Origin: Sipunculus nudus
Lineage: Eukaryota > Annelida > Sipuncula > Golfingiida > Sipunculidae
Direction: 5' to 3'
Assembly: GCA_026874595.1 (NCBI GenBank)
Contig: CM049316.1
Location: 17,449,839-17,513,838, forward strand
DNA length: 64,000 bases
Position 1 is the stretch's first letter. Each line of letters opens with the position of its first letter. Positions 1 through 12,064 of the stretch are shown here, piece by piece. Below the pieces are notes generated by a model that saw only the letters and a list, made by a program, of their open reading frames with translations, did not search any database and was not told the origin of the DNA. The position numbers were made by a program, and so were the translations under genes.

Positions 1-470
1 AAAACTTGAATAAAAGCTACTCTTTTCAATCTACTATTTTGAAATTTCAGATTTTACAAGATTAAATTCTTATGTATATATGCTGTGAAAATTTAATGAA
101 CAGTGCTTACAGGGAAAAAGTGTGCTGTGGCCAAAGTTGGGCAAAAATTTAAGGTATTGATTTTTTATTTATGCTAATAACTTAAAACTTTTGCTTATTT
201 CAGATCTAATTTTTAACAGTTAAGATAACAGTTGAATCTTCAATAAATGAAGTTATATCCCTGAAAAAGTCATCAGCTTCAGCAATTCACATGTTAAGAG
301 AGTAAATATATTTCCTGATTTTTAAAAAGTGCATTATGTTTTAAACACACATTATGCAATACTGACCTAAGTTTTGGTACGTTTATGTATAGAAAATAAA
401 TGGAAGAATATTCATACTAAATATGATCAAAAACATATCAGTGGTTTTGATATTAGGCAGCCTTGAAGTG
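1..470. other. AT-rich sequence, no gene recognised
   Basis: No reading frame of useful length and no repeat that I recognise. Base composition is strongly AT-rich, like the other intergenic parts of the window. Confidence 0.5.
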
Positions 471-705
471 TAACAATGGGTTTTTAATGGAAAATGGATG
501 TTTTTCCTTAATATCTGAAGGAACGAAGTCCTAGTGACTCAATTTTCTGTATGGTAGGAGATTTTGGGACATCTCACTGTATGCAGAATTTTGGATTTGT
601 AGGGCCAACAATTTCAAAATTTGCCCTGTTAATGGATGGACGGAAGGACAAAGGACAATTAAGGACTACAGCTCAGATGACTTTTAGTCAGCTGAGCCAA
701 AGAGC
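471..705 (+). repeat. Dispersed repeat ending in 'ggacggaaggacaaagg' tail
   Basis: The right end carries a chain of ggatgga/cggaagga words followed by 'acttttagtcagctgagcc'. The same kind of tail closes the repeats at 3.26-3.49 kb and 11.97-12.04 kb, so this is one family in the same orientation. The left half is too diverged to delimit well. Confidence 0.5.
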
Positions 706-2225
706 AGTTAAGTGAGCCAGGTATTATTCACCTGCCAGTCACCACTGAGTAAATCACTTCAGTATATGAGCAAAGTTATGATTAAACCAAGTCATGATTA
801 ATTATCCATACATAACCATAAACAGATACCTTCGAACAACAACTTGACCAAACAATTATATGTTCAGCAGCTTACATGTCTTAAATGCATATAACAGCAC
901 ATCATACCTTAAAGGATCAGTTTTTACATTTATATGGATAAAAAAAACAAGTGACCCATAGGTCATGACGCTCAGCTGCCAAGCATGACCTACGACATCA
1001 TGGGCTGAGATTCACAACTTCCAGTTAAATTTTGAAGACCCAATTTGCCAATATGTTGAAATATTCTACGACAACAGAAATATATATCACCTATGTCTGG
1101 TTAAAACACAGTGAATTTATGGTCAGAGGAAAAATATTGATTGTTAAGCTATCAGCAACTATTCCCAGAGCTTGCTTGATACCTGTCAGTCTAAAAAGGA
1201 ACACCACAAAGGGCAAATATAAGATCAACATATATAGCAAAAATCAAGGAAATCCATGCAAGAATTATTGAGAAATGGGTGCTTCTGTTTAAATTTTATT
1301 TAATACAAGCCAACTGTACTGCACCTGTATAAATGATGGTAATATTTATTAAGAAATATTTGACCCAATCCTTTGCAAGATAAGATTAATATACTTCCAA
1401 CTGCATTCACTTTGACAGTTCTTGAGATAATATGATCAAAAGGAATATGGTTGCCTGGTGGCCATATTCAACTTCTGACAGGTCTGAAATCAGACAACAA
1501 ACATTCTCTAAATTGGATCAAACATTGAAGAAAAATCACTGAAACTGCACTGAAATAAAAGGATTTCTAAGGTGGCTAACTGGCAAACATAATGGATTTC
1601 TGACAAGTCAGACATTTGATATCACACATCCTCCAATAAGAGACCAGACTTGGGGCATTTTCCCCAAAGGATGGTCCAGTAATGAATGTCCAAAACAAAT
1701 CAAAAGGCATGTTTAGGCCCTCATATCAGATTTATAGATATGCAAATGTAAAAAGCGTGTCTAATATTTTTTATTATAACTCTGCTTTTCAATGGAGTCA
1801 CCAGGGTAGGTAAACTGCAAAACCTGAAAGAAAGTAAATGCAGAAAGCATGACTAAGAGTCTTGTAATGAAAAAAAGCCATCCTTAATCCAGGTACATAT
1901 CCACATATTATGAGAACAAACACTTGCTTTTATATGTGGTGATATATATATATATATAAATATTCCGATATCTAGGAAACTAAGTTAATTGCTATGATTC
2001 CATAAAATAAACTGCAAAATGTTCCCATCATCTTATAAATCAGTAGCTAAACCTTAATACTATACTCTCATAGTCTTAAGGTCTAATCATCGTCAAAAAT
2101 CATGAGAATTACATTTTTCTGAAAAACATCTGGTTTTATAGATGTTTGCTATATCTATCTTTTCACAAAAACACGTTCCTAGGGTTATATTGTATCAATT
2201 AGAAAAATAAGTATTTTAATTCAGA
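706..2225. other. Intergenic, no gene recognised
   Basis: Contains a short open frame at 1032-1271 with no recognisable similarity and AT-driven composition, and a short (TA)n run near 1939-1959. I see no splice-consistent exon. Confidence 0.45.
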
Positions 2226-2432
2226 TGTCAACCCCATGTGGGGTGCAAAAAGGACCAACTGTCAGCTCGGCGAGAGTTAGCAGCGTGTAAGTTGCTTATT
2301 GGTTAACCATGCGCTCGCGGTATTAGGCAAATGGTGGATTGACAGGCGTGGGGAAGCCGCGGTCAGTCAGCCGGGAAAGAGCTTATCTTTATTACCGGCA
2401 CTTACTAATTTGCACTAATTAATACAAACACG

Positions 2433-2446
2433 CCCCCCCCCCCCCC
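2433..2446. repeat. C homopolymer (14 nt)
   Basis: Uninterrupted run of C between the GC-rich leader and the transposase-like ORF. It is a likely site of length errors or polymorphism. Confidence 0.85.
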
Positions 2447-2722
2447 TATACGCCTAACCCAGAAGTAAACTGTACATCGTACTCTTCCAGCCGCCGAATA
2501 ATGTCTATGTCACTGCCCTAAAATATGTTAGTGTCACCCAGTAATGGTTCTGGTACCAAGAATATACACAGAAATATGAATTTACCGATTGTTATTTCTG
2601 TAATATTGACCCTGTTATACACTATAACATTTCCACACAGGGTCCATCATTACATTGCCAAAACCATTACCGAATACATCGTTCCTTCTTCTATAATATA
2701 CACTATCTTCAAACTTAACGTC

Positions 2723-3094
2723 ATGGGTCGAAGAAAACAGAGTAGAATGAGCGAAGATAAAATTCGCTATTTGAACGAAAGACAGTCACATACTGCTGAT
2801 CACAAGGTTCCCGTGTCGTTTAAGGGGAAGGTAGATAAACGCCGAGGGTGGTGCAGCACTATGGTACTGCGATGCACGAATGAATTTTGTGAGAGGAACG
2901 CGGCACCAAGTTACACCTCCACGTCGCCTGCTAACAAATTTTGCGAAGTGAACCGCGCCGGAGTCTTAGCTATGAGAGCGATCGGTAAAAGAAGAGCGGC
3001 CGCAGCACGATTTAGCGCGTATATGACTGGTGTAAAAAAAAATCTAATGAGAGAGAGATGTGTTGCTACTAGCTATGTAGTGTCTCATATATAA
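2723..3094 (+). pseudogene. N-terminal fragment of Mutator-like transposase-domain protein
   Basis: The longest frame runs 2525-3094, but the protein-like part starts at the internal ATG at 2723, which opens with a basic MGRRKQSR-type segment. It then shows a cysteine-containing core (RGWCSTMVLRC) and a segment reading FCEVNRAGVLAMRAIGK followed by ARFSAYM. That order (basic start, CxxC-like patch, FEVNRR-type motif, AMRxIGKG, FxxxM) is what I know from the Mutator-like transposase domain ORFs (PF20700 type) common in molluscs and cnidarians. The catalytic region is absent because the frame ends about 120 codons after the ATG. Sequence upstream of 2723 in the same frame is hydrophobic and probably not part of the protein. 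Family assignment is from motif memory and is moderate. Confidence 0.45.
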
Positions 3095-3110
3095 TTGTAA
3101 GAGGGAGAGA

Positions 3111-3260
3111 CAAGCTGTTCTGTGACCTAGACCTTTGACCTTGTGACCTCAAAATAATTATGGTTCTTTCCCTGTTGGTAGGTGAGCTGTATGTGAAAGA
3201 CGGAAGGTTTGGGATGAAAATTTTGGCTAAAAGGATTATTTCTTGGGGGTGCAAACACAC
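3111..3260. repeat. Dispersed 'tgacctagacctttgacc' repeat
   Basis: Carries the words 'ctagacctttgaccttgtg' and 'gacctcaaaataatt'. The same words recur with changes at 27.68-27.88 kb in the intron of copy C. Repeats of this type are very common in bivalve genomes. Limits are approximate. Confidence 0.55.
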
Positions 3261-3490
3261 CCCATAACTTCGAGAATATAGGTCGCAATGACCTTATTTC
3301 AGGTTTGCAAGGAGATCTTTTTAGAACCTCTAAGACTGCATAGGGTTCATCGCCCTAGCCCCTACGGTTACGATTTGTACCCTGCTAACGGACAGAAGGC
3401 CGGCCGGACGGCCGGACGGACAGACGGAAGGACGACGGACAAAGACCCATCGCTACAGCCCAGCATGACTGAAAGTCAGCTGAGCTAAAA
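3261..3490 (+). repeat. One unit of the ~153-bp satellite family with GGACGG tail
   Basis: Starts 'gagaatataggtcgcaatga', continues 'ccttatttcaggtttgcaag' and ends in a (CCGGACGG)n-like microsatellite then 'ctgaaagtcagctgagc'. It matches the consensus of the array at 10.7-12.04 kb in the same orientation, so it is a single dispersed copy of that family. Confidence 0.65.
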
Positions 3491-4105
3491 ATTAGGATCC
3501 CTTCAATTTAAATGTAACTAAAAAATGTGTTTATTTTTGCCATTTTAGCAATATGTATCATCCATTTTTGAGAGAAGTATTTGAAATTTTGGGAAAATAT
3601 AACTTTAAATATGTAAACACCTGTGACCAAATTCTAAATGAAGCAATATTTTCAATTCTCATATAAAATAGGTAATAAGACTTTGCATATAGTAGGAATA
3701 ACAATATAAAATATATCACAAAGCATAATGGAGAAAAAGATGTCTTTCTGTCCAACCGAAACCTTAAGATAAGATTAAAGTGAACATACGGAGAATGCCA
3801 TACATGCGATGCAATCCCATTAAGGTGGACAAAAAACTGATTACGGATAAAAAAATTAGTAATCTATAATTCAAATTTAGACACAGTTAAAAATATGAGA
3901 AAAGTAACATACATAATATATAAAGAATTTACACTTCAGATATATACAGAACCATCAAGAATAAAAAAAATAGACAAAGAAATTGATGGAGATTATCAGG
4001 AAGTTGTATCTGAAGCGTTTCAGAATATTTTAAAAAATAACCATATCAGGAGAACTGAGAAAGTTACAGTTTAAACTCCTTGATAGATGTATTGTATATG
4101 TAAAC
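3491..4105. other. Intergenic, AT-rich
   Basis: No gene recognised. The 5' part of copy J's second exon would be expected just before 4106, but I could not recognise it here. Confidence 0.4.
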
Positions 4106-4500
4106 GTGGACAGCAACGACCTCGACACTGCCTCTATAGAAATATATGATGATAATGTCTGCCTAATTTTTTTTTCATGATTTCCTTAGGATATGGCTAG
4201 GATGCGATGGACCTGTATGAAAGATAGCTATGGAAGGAGAAAAAATATCTTAGGTGATGAAGTATGTGGCTAACAGTCTATAGTAGCAAGGTCATTTCGC
4301 TGTGCGCCGACTCAAAGTCCGCTGCTCAGTCATTATAGAAAGAATTCTCCTGAATACAAGACAACTGAAGTATCAGTCGAGTTGATGGTAGCGTCCGTTT
4401 TTGCGAAGCTATCAAGCTTTTCATTAACACAGTAAAGCTAGCTTAGACTCGCAGTGTAGGAATGTTCACCAAGGATAACATGAAGGTCCTTGTCTTTGAC
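4106..4500 (+). pseudogene. Copy J: decayed exon 2 of the GNAT family
   Basis: This stretch aligns by eye, with gaps, to the second half of exon 2 of copies C and D. Landmarks in order: 'atatgatgataatgtc' for the YDD motif, 'catgatttccttagg' for HDFL, 'gaagtatgtggc' for the CMWP region, 'gccgactcaaagtccgctgc' for ADSKSAA, 'gaaagaattctc' for KEF, 'gaagctatcaagcttttc' for EAIKLF and 'atgttcaccaaggataac' for MFTKDN. Several stops and frameshifts interrupt it, and the first half of exon 2 is not recognisable. It is an old relic, and its exon 1 would lie to the left but was not found. The call rests on nucleotide colinearity over about 400 nt. Confidence 0.75.
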
Positions 4501-5254
4501 ATGAGTTTCCGATTATCAGTCGTATCCGTTCTATCAGCATAATAATATACATTCTAGTGGTGTTATGTTGCCCTTTTATTTGACCTATATTTCTTCAACA
4601 TCTCCATGCAAATCGTCTTGTTACCGGTAGACTTAGGAAGCCTGATGCTTGCTACCATATACAACTGTCTGGCCGAGTTAAGGGTACTTATAGATGACAT
4701 CGTTGTAAAAATAACATATTTTAGTTTTCAAATTCGTCACATATTTTGTCAATAAAGGAACCCCACCAAGAACAAACTTCTCGATATAACGCACACAAGA
4801 TATGCCACTGTTCACCATCAGTAGGGTTAGCGTACAGTCTGGTTCTTGAATACCAGTGAATAGCCCTGGCGCTTGGTCGTACAAATAAATTATCCATTCT
4901 GATCTCTGATAGTTGTTGTTGAGTAAAACCGTCATCTGTTCAAACCTTATTTTAAGTAAAGTCGTTAAAAGACCCACCTAAAAACTAACAAATTATTTAG
5001 CCATTCCTACCATGCCTGCAATACTATGAATGTCAGTGTTGGTGAGAGTGTTAAAATAATTTCCTGACACTCTGAGAGGTCACAAAGGCATCTTTGTGCA
5101 TGGTTAATACTTCTTGAAATATTAAGATGTATATATGATCAGTAATGTCCTATACCCGTGTTATAAATTGTTCGTACAGTTTAACGATTTCAAAGAGAGT
5201 AGTCGTGTGTAGAAGCCAGCGTCAGCCTACGGCCTTTTTACTAAAGCGTTAAAG
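4501..5254. other. Intergenic between relics J and I
   Basis: A minus-strand open frame at 4678-4977 has no similarity that I recognise. Nothing else seen. Confidence 0.4.
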
Positions 5255-5366
5255 ATGAAAGAATGTTCAGACATCGATTACCCAATCAAACTACAGATAT
5301 TCCCAATGTTCAACAGTTGGTGTAACCTCGAGACTGGAACTACTCCAGCGAATATATTGCACTGCG
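5255..5366 (+). pseudogene. Copy I: decayed exon 1 of the GNAT family
   Basis: Begins with an ATG followed by codons for KECSDIDYPIK, matching the MAESSDIEYTIR start of intact copies. After a small deletion the frame shifts and reads IPNVQQL, a TAA, then PRDWNYSSEYI, matching the KLKQL/DW/SEYLEF block. The expected end of exon 1 and its 'atca|gtaagt' donor are gone. No matching exon 2 lies before copy A starts at 7175, so this is an orphan exon-1 relic. Confidence 0.72.
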
Positions 5367-7174
5367 TATATAACCTTGTAACTGGATACAAATAGATAAT
5401 TTTCCGGCACATCTTTCATACATTTAAGTTTACTTTCAGCAAAAAAAATTTACAACTAGAAATACACAGGCTTATACATTACTATACCCTCAACAGTGAA
5501 TGCATTCCTGAACTAATACAATTTTGTACCTTTTTCACTTAAATAAATTGATACTCTTCGAGTACGAGTAATTCTTACATGTTGATTTTTTAAATTGTAA
5601 TATATTTAATAAATGATAGGGAAGGAACTGAAAGCTCAGTCTTATGCTTTCTAATATAATTCAATATGTAATATTTCTGTTTATTTAATATGTAATTATG
5701 ACAACATCTAGTTTAAACATGTAGCATACACACAATTGGAGTATTAAATAAAACGCTTGTAAACGATCAATTTCGTGTTCTTGTGTTATTGGTAGTGGTA
5801 AGAAGCTCAATACATCAGGATATAAATGATTGAAAATGTTTCTAATTAACACGCATCTGGTCATACTTCTGATGTGACATTTCGGTAAAAGTTTCTCTCA
5901 ACACTCATCACGCTGATAGCTATACTGAAATTATAGCCTTACCTGTTTTCATTATCTATCAGCAGTAAACTTATCTGTTAGTAAGAGAGGCGCTTTGTAG
6001 ACTGAGTTTTTGTTTTATTTTACACAAAGCAGATCAATTAGGTACTATAAGTTCAACATGCAATAGTTTCGCAAATACTTAGTGTTCCGTCGGGTTGCTG
6101 CAGACCCGCCAGAAGTTAAGTTTCCTTACCTTGGTATTATAATGAGAACATTTGTGAACTACATATTGTTTCTTTATGTCTTCTGAACTTCCGTATCTGG
6201 GCGGTGTTCATCCATGCGCCAGTTATTGGAGAAATTAAAGAAACGTTTCTAGCATTTTTGCCTTATTCCGTTGTGATTGTATATTTTTGGTGCCATAGAG
6301 GTTGAACAGCTTTATCTTGTACCCAAGACCCATGGCGTCTTTATTTGGGCAATGTCCATCCATTTATCTATTTGTGGATAAAATCGGGGGTCTTCCAGTT
6401 GGAGTTGATGTATTCGTTTTTAAATTTGCATAACTGTAAACATAAGACCCATTTCAATATCTACATTTCTTTTTCTTTGTATACACATTTTTAAATATCT
6501 CAGGAGTTGTTAGATGTATCAGCTAGAAATTGATAAGTCCATTAATCTTTGCTTAAACTCCTACACATGACTGTTGTGCCACCAATTATTGTTTTTTTAC
6601 TTTCCCTCGATGAGTTTATTATGTTTGAAAATCACATTTTAAATAGATTTTACAGTAGATTTTGTCTGCCTTTTCCCTTTCCACACTTTTTTGGAGCGAA
6701 CAACATATTCCGATGAATTCTGTAGCATGTCAATATGTTATCATTGTATTAGTAAAACTTTTTTATAGCTTGCAAAATATAAGTAACTTTGACCTTATTT
6801 AATTTTAAGGAGATTCCCCACTTATGCACGTATCAAGAGTTGAGAAAAGAACTGTTTTGATCGCTGTAATTGTCCGAGGGTAGTCGTCGTGTATTCCAGT
6901 GTGTGTGGCTTGTTCTAGAAATAGCCAATTTTCATGAGGGCTTTTCGAAGCTATTGTGGATTAGCCGAGGGTACGTTTTGACAAAGTAAGTTAATGCCAC
7001 ACGATTCCAGGTCCTTTTCACCTGCATCTCATCGACAAATGACACTGCTTGAATTGATTCTGCCTAATTTCTAATTATAAATTGAAAGTAAATCCAAATT
7101 AAAGAAGCACTGATGTTTCTTTTTTGAATATGTATTCACAGGTTACACCTGCAGCCAAAGGTGGATGACCGGCC
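5367..7174. other. Intergenic upstream of copy A
   Basis: No gene recognised. Near 7130-7141 'tgtattcacag' looks like a splice acceptor, so copy A may once have had an upstream non-coding exon; this is only suggestive. Confidence 0.35.
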
Positions 7175-7379
7175 ATGAGTATACGAAATATGGCTGGAGG
7201 ACTAGAATCCGATCACATAGAGTATGATATCAGACCGCTGGAAGCAAGCGATGTACAAAAACTCAAACATTTGACGGACATCGAGGACTGGAATATTAGT
7301 CACGAGTGTGTGGAGTTCATGTGGAAATTTTCGAGTGGCGGCTTCATGGCTGCATTCGGGAGGGACGGACAGCTAATCA
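7175..7379 (+). CDS. Copy A exon 1
   Basis: Start ATG at 7175, with a second in-frame ATG at 7190. The peptide carries EYDIRPLEASDVQKLK, then a Trp-containing block (EDWNIS), FMWKFSSGGFMAAFG and RDGQLI, ending in phase 1 before a consensus GTAAGT donor. Copy B shares the RNM-A/S-G start, suggesting that A and B are closest relatives in exon 1. Confidence 0.75.
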
Positions 7380-7859
7380 GTAAGTGTTAACTAGGAATAT
7401 TATGTGTTATCTTTCAAGAAAATGATTCATGTGTTTCCCTATGATTCCTTAAATATACGAGAACCAAAATAGATTTAATGTAACTCATACATCACGTGTT
7501 TTATGTCAGATGCAGTCAGTTGTATTTACATTTAAGTGTTCGTGTAACCTGAATGTGAATATCGACACCTAATAGTTTAGTGTAATGAAGTGTATTGTTA
7601 ACATTGACGTATGACCTTATATTGAAAAATATATATTCTGGCAGATTTTTATGCAGAGTAGCTGGTATCCTACAAACCTTTTGAATTTATATTATTGTTC
7701 ATTTCTTTATTCCTGACTACTATTCTTTAAAATCCTATATTTATATTTATAAATTAATCCTGAACTTTTATATCAAAAAGATTTTTACCCCAAATTATTA
7801 TCAAGATAAAAAAGTAACTTTTTAAAACTGCAATATTCTTACTATGCCGTTAATATAAT

Positions 7860-7862
7860 AGA

Positions 7863-7893
<31 letters not shown>
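7860..7893. repeat. (AAT)n microsatellite
   Basis: About eleven AAT units in the intron of copy A. Confidence 0.9.
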
Positions 7894-7895
<2 letters not shown>

Positions 7896-8376
7896 TAGAT
7901 GCCCCATTTGATCTTCCTGGTTCTATAAGATAAATATTCTGGTATTGAGCTGGTAAAGACGAAATATCGCATATTTTAATCGAATTTTAATCAAGCCTAC
8001 AAGATAAAAAGACTACTTGTGCTAGACTTATAGAAGTGAGCAAAAAAGGCAAATTATATAACGATGTTATTTAGCACTTTACCAGACTTATGCGTCGATG
8101 ATGCCTGACTCTTGTACGCGACGTACAACTGCCCCTGTAAAAAGACAGGCTGAGGTAAATATATTTCAACAGTGTGAAATGTTTATGATTACCGTGTTAC
8201 TGCAGCGTGACAGTGTGTTTTACATTAAACATGTACACATGCATTGCCTAATGAATGATAAGAAGATTCTGGTGGAGGTTTGTAGGCTCAGACAACATAA
8301 TCTAGTCTGTTAATGTAATCCACATGAGATGGACTGGTATTGTGCATTATGTTTCATTGTCACTGGACATTGTGGA

Positions 8377-8398
8377 CCCCCCCCCCCCCCCTCAAAAA
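8377..8398. repeat. C homopolymer then A run
   Basis: Fifteen C followed by 'tcaaaaaaa'. Such C runs near an element edge are frequent in this window (2433, 30309, 50925) and may mark old transposon ends. Confidence 0.7.
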
Positions 8399-10620
8399 AA
8401 GGTGTGTGGATCTCCCTCCTTCGTATTGAATTTAGATTGTCCCCCAGGACAAACATGCTTATTTTTAACAAACCATCAACTGTGCCGAACTATTTAAACC
8501 ATGCTTATTATGTAAACTAATTATGAAGAAATAGAAATTAACATACTTGTAAGCTCATAAAGTATAAAGTATGTCAAATAGTGGTTGTGTAACAGGTCAC
8601 CGGTATTCCGGTGTTGACCAAGCTGAAAGGCCCTTGCATTTAAATTGGAGACATGCTATCTTTATTTTTCGCTTGATTAAAGAAAATGTCTTCCTTTTGA
8701 GGGATGTAACATTCCTTTTGAGGAATTTATATTGATTTGGGATCAATGATGATTATTGTGGACTTGTGACCGCACACATTGCACAACACTCTTCACAATA
8801 ACCAAACCTGCGACATGAAACATTCTGTGGCCATAGGGATCGAAATTATAAAGGCGCACCAAGAATAACGCGACACGCGGAGGCGTTTAAGGCACAAACA
8901 TAGGGAGACACTTGTGACGTTAAATATTAAAAATAATAATTATTATCTAGCTAAATAGAAAATAATCCTGAAAAAGAAAACGAACGTGTCCTAAAAGAGC
9001 GCAACGACAATACGTGTGCCACATTTGGAAGGCCAGTTCAGTACGTAAGCAAGTACACTTTGGGATTTTCTTCGACTTAAAGCTGACTTGCCTGTTTAGA
9101 ACATGGTCAGAGCGCAAGTCCTTTCCAAAGAGCGTTTTTGTGCAATACGCGGTCGCACAGGTCCACTATAATCCCCATTGATTCCCATATCCATTATGAC
9201 GCCTCCAAAGGAAGTTAACTCTCTGAAAAAGAAGTAAAGAATTTTAAACCAAAGACCTTTCAATGCGAAGGCTTTCAGTTTGGTCAACACTTTGGACTTA
9301 GACCAGACACGTTGCAACCGTTTGACAAACATTTAATGGGTTGCGGGTATGTTGATTTCTATACATTCGCATGTATATTTCCATGATGCCCATTGTTTTA
9401 ACACCATGGTCAATTCATATGTGTTCTTTTTAAAGTTTGTTCTAGAAGCCCTACGACTAAAATAACTTTGAGTGGAGGGGAGGGGGTCACATATTTTTCC
9501 AGATCCGCTGTCTGTAGAGGAGAACCCATGAAACATAAACACATATTATCAGTACAACTAAAATATTATAGGGATTCTATAAACGAACAATGTTCTGTAA
9601 TCCCTAACAAACTATATTATGTAGTTGGAGATTACAAACTAGATTTTGTTTTAATATCAGTCATGTAATCACGTCTATGCGTTTCATGTTTGATCACTCT
9701 GATGCTTTATTAACACGGATTTTCCTTGCGAATGGAGGAACAAATACATCGAATAAGCGGCTTCTACACAGGAATGGTCCTCTCTCATAACCATGGTATT
9801 TAAGAGAAATTATATTGTGATGATTATGATTATCCCAAACTTTTATTGGCTAATGATTAGGCTAACCCTGAATAGATATTAATCTGACTTTTATCTCGGA
9901 GAATGGTCGGTTTTCCATTAAACCTGCTTATTCCACGACAATCTACAAAGCTCATGACAAACTCATATAACACATTTGGAATATACTTTTTTTTATAACA
10001 TATGTCTTTTCACTTTGGCAGCTGTTCGTTTTCGGGAGTGAGAGCCTTCAACGCCTTACATGTGTACGTTAACGTGCCTCAACTGACAACTAGAAACATC
10101 TTTTTCGTGATTTCCTCTTAGCTGAAATATTTTTACAATTTTTTTTTTATTAACTTTCACTTTGCTATAAGCATATACTTTCTTCAAATTATTTCACAGT
10201 AGGTGGCTTCTATATACAACCATTTTTTCTATTAAATCGTCATCATTTCAGCAATGATGTCATACCCATTTTGTTTATCTCACTAAAAGTTCTTACACCC
10301 CATATATAGCTGACGTCTATTTCCAAAACATATTTCTTTCTGTAATTTCCTGAATAGCACAATTTGCAATTTTTTGCTAATATTATTAGAGGAGGGGTAT
10401 TTAATAAAACAAAAAAACTCCAAGCTGAATTTGACTGGGTGATCAAGTCTTTTATTTATGTTATATATCGTATGTGAGAATAGCCTATGGCTTATGTTAC
10501 TATGTTGTAAAACGGACGGAATATTTTTTTTATTCTGTACATTGACATGTATTATAATAATTTAGTGACTAATACATAAGAATTAAGGTAATAAAGTAAT
10601 TAATGTAAGGACTCAAGTAG
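8399..10620. other. Intron of copy A, unassigned part
   Basis: No coding exon recognised. Short open frames on both strands overlap around 9096-9668 and have no family signature. A TTTTTTTTATT run lies near 10140. Confidence 0.4.
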
Positions 10621-10729
10621 ACTTGCCAGGGACCCTATGGATTATACAATGGAAAGTTTTAAGGAACATTGAAAATACAATGTGTAACCTTTCTTGGTCC
10701 TCAAAATTACATTTTTGGTCCGTAGCTCG

Positions 10730-12045
10730 CAGAATACAGGTCACCATGACCTTATTTCAGGTTTCCCTGGAGCTTTACCAAGGATCTCCCAGGATATTTT
10801 GTTAGGAGAGTCCAGGCCTAATGGATACAATATGTGCCCTGTCTGACTGCTAAAATATGCCTTTAGACAGCAGCTTGCAGAATATAGGCCACTATGACCT
10901 AATTTTAAACTTCAAAGGAGATTTGCTCAGGATCTAGACTTAATACGTACAGTTTATACCCATCTGACGTTCAAAGTGCTCAAATCATGCTTTTGGCCTG
11001 TAACTTGCAGGTTCCCAATGGGATTTGCCAAGATCTCTCGGATGTAGTGTTAGATGATTTTAGGGCTTAAGGATAAAATATGCGCCCTATATTATAAGAA
11101 TTAAGAGACCTAATTTAAGATTCAAAGGAGACTTGCCAAGGACCTCCCTGGTTTTACAGAAGGAGGTTCCAAGGAAAGTAGATACAATTTGTAACCTGTC
11201 TGTCTTGGTGCTCAGATTCATATTGTTGGATCATAGCCCACATAGTATGAAATATTTGGTCACCATGACCTTATTTCAGGTTATTAATGAGATTTGCCTG
11301 GAATCTCCCTGGATGTTGCGGCAGCAGATTCTAGGTCTAATGGATACAATTTGTGCCCATCTGACAATCAAGGTGCTTAAATGGCGTCTTTTTCCAATGG
11401 CTCACAGAATATGGGTCTCAGTGACCTAATTTCATGTTTCTACATACATTGCCCAGGACTAGCTAAATATTACATTAAAAGATCATAGACCTAACGGAAT
11501 CAATGTTTGACCTGTGTGACTGTCTGGATTCTCAAAATCATGTAATCGGTCCGTAGGTAACAGAATACAGTTCCCCTTGACCGAATTTGAGGTTTCAAAG
11601 GGTATTTGCCTAGGAAGTCCCAGATGTTGCGTTAAAAGATGCTAGGCCTAATAGGTACAATTTGTGCCCATCTGACATCCTGGGTGCTCATATGACATTT
11701 TTTCCTATAGGACACAAAGTTTAGGTAACAATGAACTAATTTCATGTTTCGAAGGACATTTGCATAAGACCTCCCTGAATTTAACGTTAGAGGATTCTGG
11801 GCCTAATGGATACTATTTGTGCCCCGTATGACTGTCCTGGTTCTTAAAATCATATTATCGGTCCGTAGGTTGCAGAATACAGCTCCCGTGACATAATTCC
11901 AGGTTTCCAAGGAGATTTGCCCAGGATCTCCGTGGAGTTTTGAGGTCTTACGGTTATAATTTGTGTCGGAGAAACGAACGGACGACGGGCAAAGGGTGAT
12001 CGCAAAAGCTCAGATTACTAAAAGTCAGCGGGGGTAAAAAGAACT
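10730..12045 (+). repeat. ~153-bp tandem satellite array, about 8 units
   Basis: Repeated blocks run 'ggtcaccatgacc', 'taatttcaggtttc', 'ggagatttgcc', 'aggatctcc', 'cctaatggatacaatttgtg', 'cccatctgac'. The 'accatgacc' anchors fall near 10742, 10888, 11108, 11262, 11415, 11570, 11723 and 11880, giving steps close to 147-157 bp with one wider gap. Units are diverged, so this is an old array. It closes with 'gaacggacgacgggcaaagg', the same tail as at 3.4 kb and 0.65 kb. A reverse-orientation copy of the family lies at 42.12-42.56 kb. Short open frames inside it (10623, 11133) are by-products of the repeat. Confidence 0.85.
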
Positions 12046-12064
12046 CGCGAAAAGCTCAGGATTA

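Larger units (their letters stand above)
2226..3110 (+). mobile_element. Mutator-type DNA transposon fragment
   Basis: A stretch clearly richer in GC than its surroundings. It has a GC-rich leader (2230-2400), a C homopolymer (2433-2446) and then the ORF described separately. The frame stops at 3094 where a common dispersed repeat begins, so only the N-terminal part of the transposase unit remains. Element ends and target duplications were not identified; the limits are approximate. Confidence 0.4.
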
